Positions 49,984-59,646 are shown, counted from the stretch's first letter. The stretch: 64,000 nucleotides of DNA from JANWVO01 sp964458495 (GCA_964458495.1 CAYWJB010000016.1:12748-76747); one strand, 5' to 3'. The notes: a model not told the origin generated them from the sequence alone. Made by a program: numbers and translations.

Positions 49984-50559
49984 TCAATCGCGCTGCCACC
50001 ATTTCCCGGCCTGCGGGGGGACATGGCGGGTCATGGCGTCGAGCAGGGCGGCGGGATCTTCGCCGGAAAGGATCATCTGGCGGTGGGCGGGATGGAGGAA
50101 GCCGTCCGTGGCGGCGCGGTCGCAAAACCGGAGAAGCGAATCGAAGTAGCCATCGACGTTGAGAAGCGCGACGGGTTTGTGATGGAAGCCGAGCTGGGCC
50201 CATGTGAGGGTTTCAAAGAGTTCGTCGAGCGTGCCGAGGCCCCCGGGCAGGGCAAGAAACCCGCCGGCGAACTCGTTCATGAGGGCCTTGCGGTCGTGCA
50301 TGGATTCGACGACATGGAGGCGGGTGAGCCCGGTGTGGGCCACTTCCTTGTCGACGAGGGACTGGGGGATGACGCCGACGACCTCGCCGCCGGCGGCAAG
50401 AGCGGCATCGGCGAGCGCACCCATCAGGCCGACGCGCGCGCCGCCGTATACGAGCCGGAGGCGGCGCCGGGCGATTACCGCGCCGGTGAGGCGCGCGGCA
50501 TCCATGAAAACGCCGCGGGCGCGGGAGCTGGACCCGCAGAAAACACAAATCGACTGCAT
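49984..50559 (-). CDS. LOG-family nucleoside 5'-monophosphate phosphoribohydrolase
   Basis: A 191-residue Rossmann-fold protein (TIGR00730, lysine-decarboxylase-like misnomer family). Motifs are ICVFCGSSSRARG, YGGARVGLMG and the catalytic PGGLGTLDELFETLTW. Members hydrolyse AMP or cytokinin riboside 5'-phosphates to free base and ribose 5-phosphate. ATG 50559 begins at the family N-terminus. It lies upstream of cysE on the same strand and is divergent from the lactate permease (79 bp). The physiological base released is not determinable. Confidence 0.9.
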   Translation of the reverse strand: MQSICVFCGSSSRARGVFMDAARLTGAVIARRRLRLVYGGARVGLMGALADAALAAGGEVVGVIPQSLVDKEVAHTGLTRLHVVESMHDRKALMNEFAGGFLALPGGLGTLDELFETLTWAQLGFHHKPVALLNVDGYFDSLLRFCDRAATDGFLHPAHRQMILSGEDPAALLDAMTRHVPPQAGKWWQRD

Positions 50560-50637
50560 CCTGTTCCGAGCGTTGCACAGCCGGGGGCGGCGCGGGCGGG
50601 CTTTGATATGATGATGCCGCTTCTCTGGACACGAGCG

Positions 50638-52284
50638 ATGGAGATCTGGACGCAGAATTACGATCCGCTCGGCAATGCCGCGCTGTCGACAGCGGCGGCG
50701 GCGATCCCGGTGACGGTGCTCTTCTACCTGCTGGCGGTGCGCAAGATCAAGGCGCACCTGGCGGCGCTGTGGGCGTTGATTGCGGCCATGGCAGTGGCGG
50801 CGCTCATTTTCCGGATGCCGGTGCACATGGTGGCGGGCGCAGCGGCGCACGGCGCGGTGTATGCGTCGCTGTGGATCGCATGGGTGGTAGTGGGGGCGGT
50901 GTTCGTGTATGACCTGACGGTGCAGAGCGGGCACTTCGAGACGATCAAGGGTTCGATCGGGGCGATTACCGATGACCGCCGGGTGCAGATGCTGCTGATC
51001 GCATTCTGCTTTGGCGCCGTGCTGGAGGGAGCAGGGGGCGGAGGCGCGCCGGTGGCGGTGACGGCGGCGATGATGATCGGGCTGGGGTTCCGCCCGTTCG
51101 AGACGGCGATCGTCTGCCTGATGGCGAACACGGCGCCGGTGGCGTGGGGCGGGATGGGAAACCCGGTGCGGGCGCTGGCGGCGGTCACCGGGCTGCCGGA
51201 GTCCGATCTGAGCGCGACGATGGGGCGGATCCTGCCTCCGATTGCGGCGCTGCTGCCGTTTTATCTGGTGCGGACCATGGTGGGATGGCGGGAGACATTT
51301 CAGGTCTGGCCGGCGTGTCTGGCGGCGGGGCTTTCGTTTGCTGGCATCCAGTTTTTGTGGTCCAACTATGTGGACCCGAACCTCGTGGACATCATGAGCG
51401 GGATGGGGGCGATCCTGTTCTGCGCCGTGTTTTTCAAGTACTGGAAACCGAAGCAGGAATTCCATTTCCCCGAAGAAAGAGACAAGCCGAAGCCGGAGAA
51501 GCGGAAATACAGGGCGAGCGAAGTGGTGCATGCGTGGTCGCCTTTTGCCCTGATTGCGCTGTTCGTGGTGGCGTGGGGGATCCCGGCGGTGAAGGCGCTG
51601 ATTTCGCAGACAAGTTACAAGGCGCCGGTGCCGGGGCTTCATCAGATGGTGCTGCGGACGGCGCCGGTGGTGGAGAAGGACGTGCTGGACACGGCGATCC
51701 TCAGCGTGGACTGGCTGGCGAGCGTGGGCACGGCGACGGTGCTCGCCGGGCTGGTGGCGGGACCGGTGCTTGGGCTTTCGATGGGGACGACGCTGCGGGT
51801 GTTCCGCGGGACGATGTTCCGGATGCGGTTCAGCTTCCTGGCGATTCTTTGCATGATCTGCATGGCGTATGTGATGCGGTACTGCGGGATGGATGCCGTC
51901 CTGGGGCTGGCGATGACGCACACGGGGGTCTTGTATCCGGTGTTCGGGACCTTCATCGGGTGGATTGGCGTGGCGCTGAGCGGGACGGATGCGGGCTCGA
52001 ATGCGCTGTTCGGAAACTTGCAGGTGGTGACGGCGACGAAGCTGGGACTGGATCCGGTGCTGATGGCGGCGGCGAACTCGACGGGCGGGGTGATGGGCAA
52101 GATGGTGGCGGCGCAGTCGCTGATCATCGCGTGCGTGGCGGCGGGGATCGAGGGGAAGGAAGGCGATCTGTTCCGCGCGGTGGCCAGGCACGGGCTGGCT
52201 CTGGCGCTGGTGATCGGCCTGCTGGTCATGCTGTACGCGTATGTGCTGCCGGGAGTGGTGGCGCACAACCACAGATTCTGGTGA
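50638..52284 (+). CDS. L-lactate permease family transporter
   Basis: A 548-residue inner-membrane transporter of the LctP family with about 13 transmembrane segments (for example IPVTVLFYLLAV, ALIAAMAVAALIF, IAWVVVGAVFVYDL). The start MEIWTQNYDPLGN lines up with the conserved first residues of LctP (MNLWQQNYDPAGN in E. coli), so ATG 50638 is preferred over the cluster 30 bp upstream. GAGGGGAPVAVTAAMM and SGTDAGSNALFGNLQ are typical. Lactate or glycolate uptake with protons is expected. It precedes two exported enzymes on the same strand (63 bp), so a different hydroxyacid is also possible. Confidence 0.9.
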   Translation: MEIWTQNYDPLGNAALSTAAAAIPVTVLFYLLAVRKIKAHLAALWALIAAMAVAALIFRMPVHMVAGAAAHGAVYASLWIAWVVVGAVFVYDLTVQSGHFETIKGSIGAITDDRRVQMLLIAFCFGAVLEGAGGGGAPVAVTAAMMIGLGFRPFETAIVCLMANTAPVAWGGMGNPVRALAAVTGLPESDLSATMGRILPPIAALLPFYLVRTMVGWRETFQVWPACLAAGLSFAGIQFLWSNYVDPNLVDIMSGMGAILFCAVFFKYWKPKQEFHFPEERDKPKPEKRKYRASEVVHAWSPFALIALFVVAWGIPAVKALISQTSYKAPVPGLHQMVLRTAPVVEKDVLDTAILSVDWLASVGTATVLAGLVAGPVLGLSMGTTLRVFRGTMFRMRFSFLAILCMICMAYVMRYCGMDAVLGLAMTHTGVLYPVFGTFIGWIGVALSGTDAGSNALFGNLQVVTATKLGLDPVLMAAANSTGGVMGKMVAAQSLIIACVAAGIEGKEGDLFRAVARHGLALALVIGLLVMLYAYVLPGVVAHNHRFW

Positions 52285-52347
52285 CGGGGCTGCGGCGAAG
52301 GCGCCGCGGCGAGATTGGGATCAGGAAATACCGGGAGGTTCGAATCG

Positions 52348-53265
52348 ATGAGAGGAAATGTCATCGTGGCCGGCGCGGCGGCGGCGCTGCTTGCGGCCGG
52401 CGCATATGCGCAACTGGGGATGTTCACGAACGAACAGCGGATCGACATCACGCGCGAGTGGAAAGGAGAGCGGTTCCCGGACGGGCGCCCGAAGGTCCCG
52501 GACGAAGTGCTGGACCGGCTGAAGCTGACAACGGCGGAGGAGGCGTGGGGGACGCTGCGGAGGCTGGGGTATCACAACCAGTTCGAGGGGAACTGGAAGA
52601 CGGTGAACGTGGACGATCCGGCGGGCGACCGGCTGGTGGGGCGGGCGGTGACGGCGGTGTTCGTGCCGCGGCGTCCGGATCTGGATGCGGTGATCAACGA
52701 TCACGCGAAGAGGGAGAACCGCGTGAGCCGCGGACAGAACTCGTGGGTGATCGACACGCTGGTGAAGCGCGACGTGATGGTGGTGGACCTGTTCGGCAAG
52801 ATCAAGGACGGCACGATTATCGGGGACAATCTGGGCACGTCGATCTGGACGAAGACGGGCACCGGGCTGGTAGTGGATGGCGCAGTCAGGGACGTGAGCG
52901 GACTGATGGAGATCAAGGGGTTCAAGATCTTCTGCCGCGGGTTTGACCCGACCGGGATCGCGGAGGTGACGCTGGCGGGAATCAATGTGCCGATCCGGAT
53001 CGGGCAGGCGACGGTGCTGCCGGGTGACGTGGTGCTGAGCGACCCGGAGGGCGTGGTGTTTATCCCGGCGCATTTGGCGGCCCGGGTGGCCGATGAAAGC
53101 GAGTTGACCCGGCTGCAGGACGAGTGGGGACACCAGATGCTGCGCGAGCAGAAGTACACGCCGGGGCAGATCGACACGCGGTGGACGCCGCAGATGATCG
53201 ATGAATTCAACAAGTGGGCCGAGGCGAAAGGCTCAAAGGTCCGGCTGCCGAGGCGCGAACAGTAA
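52348..53265 (+). CDS. Exported RraA-like / HMG-CHA aldolase family protein
   Basis: 305 residues from ATG 52348, behind GGGAGG. A signal peptide (VIVAGAAAALLAAGAYAQLG) precedes a RraA-fold domain. The domain has GTLRRLGYHN, the glycine loop IGDNLGTSIWTKTG and VVDGAVRDVSGL, whose Asp and Arg match the metal/substrate site of 4-hydroxy-4-methyl-2-oxoglutarate aldolases. Members are normally cytosolic, so export is unusual. An aldolase or decarboxylase acting on an oxoacid in the periplasm is the simplest guess. Eleven bases before the next exported enzyme; clearly one operon. Confidence 0.78.
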   Translation: MRGNVIVAGAAAALLAAGAYAQLGMFTNEQRIDITREWKGERFPDGRPKVPDEVLDRLKLTTAEEAWGTLRRLGYHNQFEGNWKTVNVDDPAGDRLVGRAVTAVFVPRRPDLDAVINDHAKRENRVSRGQNSWVIDTLVKRDVMVVDLFGKIKDGTIIGDNLGTSIWTKTGTGLVVDGAVRDVSGLMEIKGFKIFCRGFDPTGIAEVTLAGINVPIRIGQATVLPGDVVLSDPEGVVFIPAHLAARVADESELTRLQDEWGHQMLREQKYTPGQIDTRWTPQMIDEFNKWAEAKGSKVRLPRREQ

Positions 53266-53276
53266 GGAGGGAAGCG

Positions 53277-54653
53277 ATGGAGAGAGCGACACGAAAATGG
53301 TGGCAGAACCGGCGCGGCACGAGCCGGCGCGGGTTTTTGCAGGCGGCGGCAGGGGTGGCGGCGGCCGGTTTCTGGGCCGAAGAGACCATCCAGGCGTACC
53401 AGAACACGGTGAACACGAACTCCAGGCCATCGGCGCTGCGGATCACGGACCTGCGGTTCGCCCACATCGTGGGCGCGCCGATGCGGGCGCCGATCATCCG
53501 GATCGACACCAACCAGGGGATCTCCGGGTATGGCGAAGTGCGCGACGGCGCGAGCGTGACGTATGCGCTGATGCTGAAGTCGCGCATTCTCGGAGAGAAC
53601 CCGTGCAACGTGGACAAGGTGTTCCGCAAGATCAAGCAGTTCGGCTTCCATGCGCGGCAGGCGGGCGGGGTGTGCGGCGTGGAGATGGCGCTGTGGGACC
53701 TGGCGGGCAAGGCGTACAACGTGCCTGCCTGCCAACTCCTGGGCGGCAAGTTCCGGGACCGGATCCGGCTGTACGCGGACACCACCGAGTCGCATGATCC
53801 GAAGGAGTACGGCGAGCGGCTGAGGAAGAGGAAGGAGCAAGGGTTCACCTGGCTCAAGATGGATCTCGGCATCGATCTGGTGGAGAAGGTTCCGGGAGCG
53901 GTGACGGCGCCGGCGGGCGTGACGCAACGCTCGTCGACGTGGACCAAGCATATGTTCACGGGGATCGAGCTGACGGAGAAGGGCGTAGGGCTGATGGCGG
54001 ACTACGTGGCGCAGGTCAGGGAAGTGGTGGGCTACGACATTCCGCTGGCGGCGGATCACTTCGGGCACATCGGCGTGAACTCGTGCATCCGGCTGGGCAA
54101 GGCGCTGGAGAAGTACAACCTGGCGTGGCTGGAGGACATGATTCCGTGGACGGAGACGGAGCTGTGGAAGCAGATCACGCTGGCGGTGGACATCCCGACG
54201 CTGACGGGCGAGGACATTTATCTGAAGGAGCCGTTCATCGAGCTGGCGAAGAACCACGCGGTGGACATCCTGCACCCGGATCTGGCGTCTTCGGGCGGGC
54301 TGCTGGAGACGAAGAAGATCGGCGACGCGGTGATGGAGTACGGGCACGCGATGGCGATGCACTTTGCGGGCACGCCGATCTCGTTCATGGCGAACGTGCA
54401 CTGTGCGGCGGCGACGGAGAACTTCCTGGTGCTGGAGCATCACTCGGTGGACGTGCCGTGGTGGTCGAACCTTGTGACGGGCAACGAGCAGCCGCTGTAT
54501 GAGAAGGGCTTTGCGGTGGTGCCGGAGAAGCCGGGGCTGGGGGTGGAGCCGAACCCGGACGAAGTAAAGAAGCGCCTGGCGCCGGGCACGGGCTACTTCG
54601 AGCCGACCGAGAACTGGAACAACGAGCGGAGCTGGGACCGGCTGTACAGCTGA
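53277..54653 (+). CDS. Tat-exported enolase-superfamily (mandelate racemase-like) dehydratase
   Basis: 458 residues from ATG 53277 (AAGGAGG at 6 bp). A twin-arginine signal (TSRRGFLQAAAGVAAAG) leads into an enolase-superfamily protein: capping domain about 60-170, then barrel. Active-site candidates are Lys in FTWLKMDLG, Asp and His in PLAADHFGH, Glu in WLEDMIPW, Glu/Asp in LTGEDIYL and His in AMHFAGTP. The Asp-His pair resembles galactonate/mannonate dehydratases more than racemases. Second gene after the lactate permease. The periplasmic location suggests work on sugar acids released outside. Confidence 0.8.
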   Translation: MERATRKWWQNRRGTSRRGFLQAAAGVAAAGFWAEETIQAYQNTVNTNSRPSALRITDLRFAHIVGAPMRAPIIRIDTNQGISGYGEVRDGASVTYALMLKSRILGENPCNVDKVFRKIKQFGFHARQAGGVCGVEMALWDLAGKAYNVPACQLLGGKFRDRIRLYADTTESHDPKEYGERLRKRKEQGFTWLKMDLGIDLVEKVPGAVTAPAGVTQRSSTWTKHMFTGIELTEKGVGLMADYVAQVREVVGYDIPLAADHFGHIGVNSCIRLGKALEKYNLAWLEDMIPWTETELWKQITLAVDIPTLTGEDIYLKEPFIELAKNHAVDILHPDLASSGGLLETKKIGDAVMEYGHAMAMHFAGTPISFMANVHCAAATENFLVLEHHSVDVPWWSNLVTGNEQPLYEKGFAVVPEKPGLGVEPNPDEVKKRLAPGTGYFEPTENWNNERSWDRLYS

Positions 54654-54673
54654 AGTCCCGGCCCCGGCAGACG

Positions 54674-54700
54674 GCGGCGCGGCAATGCCGCGCCGCGTTT
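54674..54700 (+). terminator. Rho-independent terminator-like hairpin
   Basis: GCGGCGCGGC (54674-54683) pairs perfectly with GCCGCGCCGC (54687-54696) over the 3-nt loop AAT, followed by GTTTCTGCTT. It starts 20 bp after the enolase-superfamily gene stop. It probably ends the permease operon. Confidence 0.65.
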
Positions 54701-54838
54701 CTGCTTGGGGCGGGCAACGGCTGCGGATTGGCAACTCCGGGCGTCTGCGCCATCGGGCTGACCCGCGCGGGAACGGCGGCTGAGTGGACCGGCGGCGGCG
54801 CGCATGAGCCTCTGGAGAGGCCGCGCGGACGCCGCATA

Positions 54839-54853
54839 GTACAATCAGATTTC
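54839..54853 (+). promoter_or_regulatory. Candidate -10 element abutting the gamma-glutamyltransferase start
   Basis: TACAAT at 54839-54844 lies only 9 bp before the ATG at 54854. If used, the transcript would begin within a few bases of the start codon, implying a nearly leaderless mRNA. No convincing -35 was found and no ribosome site is visible, which is consistent with that reading. Confidence 0.25.
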
Positions 54854-56581
54854 ATGCGAAAGTCTGTGATTTTCGCTGCGCTGGCGGTGTTTGCGGCGCT
54901 CTACGCGCAGGCGCGCGAGCCGGTGCGCGCCCGGCATGCCATGGTGGTGGCGCAGGAGCCGCTGGCGGCAGACGCGGGCGCCGCGATCCTGAAAAAGGGC
55001 GGCAACGCGATTGACGCCGCGGTGGCGGTGGCGTTTGCGCTGGCTGTGACGCACCCCTCGGCGGGCAACCTTGGCGGCGGCGGGTTCCTGCTGGCGCGGT
55101 TCGCTGACGGCAAAGCCGCGTTCATCGACTTCCGCGAGATGGCGCCGATGGCGGCCTCGCGGGACATGTACGTGGGGCCGGACGGCAAGCTGACGCAGGA
55201 CTCGCTCACCGGGTGGCGGGCGGCGGCGGTGCCGGGCACGGTGCGGGGGCTGGAGCTGGCGCACCGCAAGTACGGGAGCCGGCCGTGGGCGGAGCTGGTC
55301 GAGCCTGCCATCCGGCTGGCGGCAGAGGGTGTGACGCTGTCCTACGCGGAGGCGCGGTCGATGTGCGGCGCGCGGGCGCGGCTGGGGCGGTTCGACGAAT
55401 CGAGGCGGATTTTTCTGAACGGCGGCGCGTGCTACGAGCCCGGCGAGACGTTGCGGCAGCCGGAGCTGGCACGGACGCTGGAGCGGATCGCCAAACACGG
55501 CGCGGCGGATTTCTATGAAGGCGAAACGGCGCGCATTCTGGCCGAGGAGATGCGCCGGAACGGCGGGCTGATCACGCTGGAAGACCTGCGAGGCTACCGC
55601 GCCGTCGAGCGGGAGCCGCTGAGGGGCGCCTACCGCGGATACACGATTCTGACGGCGCCGCCCCCGAGCTCGGGCGGCATTGGCATCCTTCAGATGCTGG
55701 GGATGCTGGAGGGGACCGGCTACGAGAAGCAGGGCGCAGGCTCGGCCGCTTCGCTGCACTGGATTGCGGAAGTGATGCGGCGTTCTTTCGCGGACCGCGC
55801 GCAGTTTCTGGGCGATGCCGACTTTGCGCGAGTGCCGGTGCGCGGGCTGCTGGATCCGGGTTACCTGGCCTCGCGCCGGGCTTCGATCCGGGCGGACCGC
55901 GCCACGCCGAGCAGCGAGGTGGGCGCGGGGCAGCCGGCGCGCGAACCGGAAGACACGACGCATTTCAACGTGATCGACCCGCGGGGCAACGCGGTGGCGC
56001 TCACCTACACGATCAACAACTCCTACGGAAGCGCGGTGACGGCGCCGCGGCTCGGATTTCTGCTGAACAACGAGATGGACGACTTCGCCGCGCAGCCGGG
56101 CAAGCCGAACATGTTCGGGCTGATCCAGGGAGAGGCAAACGCCATCGCGCCTGGCAAGCGGCCGCTGTCGGCAATGACGCCCACCATCGTGGAGAAAGAC
56201 GGGCGGCTGGTGATGGCGCTGGGCGCGCCGGGCGGCCCGCGCATCATCTCCGGCGTGCTTCAGGTGCTCTTGCACGTGATCGACTTCGGCCTGGACATCC
56301 AGCGGGCGGTGGATCAGCCGCGCATCCATCACCAGTGGATGCCGGACCGGCTGTACCACGAGCCGGGTCTGTCGCTGGACACGCTGGAGCTGCTGCGGAA
56401 GCGGGGCCACGAGCTGGCGCCGATCTACGCCGTCGGCTCGGTGGAGGCCATCCTGGTGGAAGAGCCGCGCGTGCGTTCCGTGGAGGATGCCACCACCAAG
56501 GGCGCCAACGTGACCGAGCGGATCCGCTGGCTGGCCGCCGCGCAGAACGGACGCAGCGCGGGAAAGGCCTCGGGATTCTGA
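54854..56581 (+). CDS. ggt: Gamma-glutamyltransferase
   Basis: A 575-residue periplasmic Ntn-hydrolase cleaving gamma-glutamyl bonds (glutathione and peptides). A signal peptide (SVIFAALAVFAALYAQA) precedes the large subunit, with GNLGGGGFLLAR near the gamma-glutamyl site. Self-cleavage occurs before Thr369 in DTTHFNVID, giving the small subunit. GAPGGPRIIS matches the conserved oxyanion loop. ATG 54854 is the only start that keeps the signal. Four bases separate it from the next gene. Confidence 0.94.
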   Translation: MRKSVIFAALAVFAALYAQAREPVRARHAMVVAQEPLAADAGAAILKKGGNAIDAAVAVAFALAVTHPSAGNLGGGGFLLARFADGKAAFIDFREMAPMAASRDMYVGPDGKLTQDSLTGWRAAAVPGTVRGLELAHRKYGSRPWAELVEPAIRLAAEGVTLSYAEARSMCGARARLGRFDESRRIFLNGGACYEPGETLRQPELARTLERIAKHGAADFYEGETARILAEEMRRNGGLITLEDLRGYRAVEREPLRGAYRGYTILTAPPPSSGGIGILQMLGMLEGTGYEKQGAGSAASLHWIAEVMRRSFADRAQFLGDADFARVPVRGLLDPGYLASRRASIRADRATPSSEVGAGQPAREPEDTTHFNVIDPRGNAVALTYTINNSYGSAVTAPRLGFLLNNEMDDFAAQPGKPNMFGLIQGEANAIAPGKRPLSAMTPTIVEKDGRLVMALGAPGGPRIISGVLQVLLHVIDFGLDIQRAVDQPRIHHQWMPDRLYHEPGLSLDTLELLRKRGHELAPIYAVGSVEAILVEEPRVRSVEDATTKGANVTERIRWLAAAQNGRSAGKASGF

Positions 56582-56585
56582 ACCT

Positions 56586-57416
56586 ATGCAGCGAGCCCTT
56601 TCGACGCACCTGATCGTCAATCACCGTCTCACGACGGTCTGGCTGGAACGCATTCGCGACGCAGGTTTCCCGCTGGTGGAGATCTTCTGCGCCCGGCAGC
56701 ATTTCGACTACCACAACCGCTCCCAGGTGGCCGAACTGGGCTACTGGTTCCGGGACTCGGAGCTCCGCTGCCATTCGCTGCACTCGCCGATGTACAGCGA
56801 CGACTGCTGGGGGCGTTCCGGCCCCGGGGCGGTGGTGTCGATCACGGAGCTGTCGAAGCCGAAACGGCTGGCCGCGGTGGACGAGATCAAGCGAGCGCTC
56901 GACGCGGCCGACAAGTTCCCCTTCCGCTATCTGATCCAGCATCTGGGCGTCTCCGGGGAGGAGTACGACGAACGCAAGATCGAGGCGGCGTTCACCGCCC
57001 TGGAGGACATCTGCCTGTTCGCGAAGCACCGGGGCGTGGAGGTGCTGCTCGAGAACATCCCGAACCGGCTGTCTTCGGCCGAGCGCCTTCTGCACTTCAA
57101 CGAAGTCACGCACATGAACATGAACTTCTGCCTGGACACGGGCCATGCGCACATCATGGAGGGCGTGGAAAACGCCTTCCATCTGCTGAAGGACCGGATC
57201 CGCTCCACGCATGTGCATGACAACGACGGGGAGCGGGACATTCATCTGTTCCCAGGGCTCGCGGCGGGCGGAACGATTGACTGGCGGCGCCTCTTGCCCC
57301 TGCTCAGGGAGCGTGCGGATCAGTTTCCGCTGTTGCTGGAGCTGAAGGAGTCGCCGGATTTCCCGAACCCGATCGAGTCGGCGCGTCAGGTTGCCGGCCA
57401 CCTGGAGTCCCTCTGA
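56586..57416 (+). CDS. Sugar phosphate isomerase/epimerase-like TIM barrel
   Basis: A 276-residue protein of the xylose-isomerase-like / AP endonuclease family 2 TIM barrel. Metal-ligand candidates include Glu in GVEVLLENIPN, Asp and His in FCLDTGHAHI, His and Asp in STHVHDNDGERD and Glu near LLLELKES. YLIQHLGVSGEEYD gives an earlier His. Members are sugar epimerases, inosose dehydratases or endonucleases, so the substrate is open. It directly precedes asnS with a 1-bp overlap (TGATG). Confidence 0.82.
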   Translation: MQRALSTHLIVNHRLTTVWLERIRDAGFPLVEIFCARQHFDYHNRSQVAELGYWFRDSELRCHSLHSPMYSDDCWGRSGPGAVVSITELSKPKRLAAVDEIKRALDAADKFPFRYLIQHLGVSGEEYDERKIEAAFTALEDICLFAKHRGVEVLLENIPNRLSSAERLLHFNEVTHMNMNFCLDTGHAHIMEGVENAFHLLKDRIRSTHVHDNDGERDIHLFPGLAAGGTIDWRRLLPLLRERADQFPLLLELKESPDFPNPIESARQVAGHLESL

Positions 57417-58729
57417 TGTCATCCATCCCGAGAGTCACGATCGAGCGAGTTTCGCAATACGACGGGCAGGCGGTGGAGATCGCCGGCTGGCTGTACAATC
57501 TGCGGCGGTCGGGGAAGATCATCTTTCCGCTGTTGCGCGACGGCACGGGCATTCTGCAATGTGTGGCTGTCAAGGCCAATATCAGCGAGAGATGTTTCAA
57601 CGATCTGCGGGACCTCACGCAGGAGTCGTCGCTGGTGGTGCGCGGGCGCGTGCGGGCCGAGAGCCGGGCGCCGGGCGGCTACGAGCTGGACGTCGATGAC
57701 GCCGAAATCGTGCACCGCATTCCCGAGGAGCGGCCGTATCCGATCACTCCGAAGGAGCACGGCACCGAGTTTCTGTTCGACCACCGGCACCTGCATTTGC
57801 GCTCGAGGCGCCCGCATGCGGTTCTGCGCGTGCGGCACGAGATCATCCGGGCGATCCGGGATTATTTCGACACGAACGGCTTCACGCTTGTGGACACGCC
57901 GATCTTCACGCCGGCTGCCTGCGAGGGCACGACGACGCTGTTCGAGGTGGACTACTTTGAGGACGAAAAGGTCTACCTCACGCAGTCCGGGCAGCTCTAC
58001 AACGAGGCGACGGCGATGGCGTTCGGCAAGACGTACTGTTTCGGGCCGACGTTCCGGGCGGAGAAGTCGAAGACGCGGCGCCACCTGACAGAGTTCTGGA
58101 TGGTGGAGCCGGAGATGGCGTGGGCGACCCTGGAGGACGTGAAGCGCGTGGCGGAGGAGCTGATCTGCTTCATCGTGGGACGCGTGCTGGAGCGGAGGCG
58201 GCGCGAGCTGGAAACGCTGGAGCGAGACATCAGCCGGCTGGAGGCGATCCGGCCGCCGTTCCCGCGGATTTCCTACGACGAGGCGGTGGCGATTCTCCAG
58301 CGCAAGGGATCGGAGATTCAGTGGGGCGGCGATTTCGGCGGTACGGATGAGACGCTGCTGTCGGAGGAGTTCGACCGTCCGGTGATGGTGGACCGCTTTC
58401 CGGCGTCGATCAAGGCGTTCTACTTCCAGCCGGACGGGCAGCGGCCGGAGGTGGTGCTGGGCGTGGATGTGCTGGCCAGCGAGGGCTACGGCGAAGTGGT
58501 GGGCGGCGGACAGCGCATCCATGATTACGAGCTGCTGCTGGAGCGCATCCGGGAGCACAATCTGCCCCAGGAGGCCTTCGAGTGGTATCTCGATCTGCGG
58601 CGCTACGGCACGGTGCCGCACGCGGGCTTCGGCATGGGAGTGGAGCGCATGGTGGCGTGGATCTGCGGGCTGGACCACATCCGTGAAACGATCGCGTTTC
58701 CGCGCATGCTGTACAGGACGCGCCCATGA
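57416..58729 (+). CDS. asnS: Asparaginyl-tRNA synthetase
   Basis: A 437-residue class IIb synthetase charging tRNA-Asn. The N-terminal OB fold starts VEIAGWLYNLRRSGKIIF. Motif 2 is CFGPTFRAEKSKTRRHLTEF and motif 3 is GFGMGVERMVAWICGLDHI. WMVEPEMA follows motif 2 as in AsnRS and not AspRS; the absence of the long bacterial AspRS insertion supports Asn. Slightly shorter than the 460-470 typical for E. coli. Its presence suggests direct charging, though GatCAB could coexist. Confidence 0.92.
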   Translation: MSSIPRVTIERVSQYDGQAVEIAGWLYNLRRSGKIIFPLLRDGTGILQCVAVKANISERCFNDLRDLTQESSLVVRGRVRAESRAPGGYELDVDDAEIVHRIPEERPYPITPKEHGTEFLFDHRHLHLRSRRPHAVLRVRHEIIRAIRDYFDTNGFTLVDTPIFTPAACEGTTTLFEVDYFEDEKVYLTQSGQLYNEATAMAFGKTYCFGPTFRAEKSKTRRHLTEFWMVEPEMAWATLEDVKRVAEELICFIVGRVLERRRRELETLERDISRLEAIRPPFPRISYDEAVAILQRKGSEIQWGGDFGGTDETLLSEEFDRPVMVDRFPASIKAFYFQPDGQRPEVVLGVDVLASEGYGEVVGGGQRIHDYELLLERIREHNLPQEAFEWYLDLRRYGTVPHAGFGMGVERMVAWICGLDHIRETIAFPRMLYRTRP

Positions 58730-59646
58730 GGAGAATGCCGCAGACGATCGCGATCCTCGGCGTTCCGCTGGACCTGGGCGCGGGGCGGCGCGGCGTGGAC
58801 ATGGGGCCTTCGGCGCTGCGCGTGGCGGGGCTGAATGCGCGGCTGGAGGCGCTGGGGTACCGCGTGGAGGACCTGGGCAACGTGGCGGTGGAGCAGCAGG
58901 AGTCGGCCAGGGCGGGGCCTGCCAATGCGCGGTATCTGAAGCCGATCGCGGCGACGTGCCGGCAGGTGGCGCAGGGAGTGGAGCGCGCGCTGAGACAGGG
59001 TCGCTTTCCCCTGGTGCTGGGCGGGGACCACTCGGTGGCGGTGGGGACGGCGGGCGGAGCGGCGGCGCACTACCGGAAGCGCGGGCACCGGCTGGGCGTG
59101 ATCTGGATCGACGCGCACACGGACATGAACACGCCCGAAACATCTCCCTCCGGAAATGTTCATGGGATGCCGCTGGCCTGCCTGGTGGGCGCCGGGCCGC
59201 GCGAGCTGACGCATCTGGCGGGGTTCTCGCCGGCGATCGACCCTCGCTGCGTGGCGCTGGTGGGAATCCGCGACGTGGATCTCGACGAGCGGCCGGTGGT
59301 GCGCGAATCGGGCGTGACGGTGTTCACGATGCGCGACATCGATGAACGGGGGATGCGCGCGGTGATGACGGACGCGATCGCAGTGGCGTCGCGAGGGTCG
59401 GTGGGCATCCATTTGTCGCTCGACATGGACGGGATCGACCCGGGCGAGGCGCCCGGCGTGGGCACGCCGGTACGAGGGGGCATCTCGTACCGCGAGGCGC
59501 ACCTGGCGATGGAGATGCTGTGCGACTCGCGGTTGATGCGCTCGATGGAGGTGGTGGAGGTCAACCCGATTCTCGACGTCGCGAACCGCACGGCGCAGCT
59601 GGCGGTGGAGCTGGCGTTGTCGGCCATGGGGAAGCGCATTTTATGA
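58726..59646 (+). CDS. rocF: Arginase
   Basis: A 306-residue Mn-dependent ureohydrolase producing ornithine and urea. Metal-binding motifs are complete: GGDHSVAVG, WIDAHTDMNT and SLDMDGIDPGEAPGVGTPV. GNVHGMPLACL is the substrate loop typical of arginase over agmatinase. ATGA overlaps asnS. It is coupled to ddl downstream by another ATGA. Supply of ornithine in an operon with cell-wall genes is unexplained. Confidence 0.92.
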   Translation: MRRMPQTIAILGVPLDLGAGRRGVDMGPSALRVAGLNARLEALGYRVEDLGNVAVEQQESARAGPANARYLKPIAATCRQVAQGVERALRQGRFPLVLGGDHSVAVGTAGGAAAHYRKRGHRLGVIWIDAHTDMNTPETSPSGNVHGMPLACLVGAGPRELTHLAGFSPAIDPRCVALVGIRDVDLDERPVVRESGVTVFTMRDIDERGMRAVMTDAIAVASRGSVGIHLSLDMDGIDPGEAPGVGTPVRGGISYREAHLAMEMLCDSRLMRSMEVVEVNPILDVANRTAQLAVELALSAMGKRIL

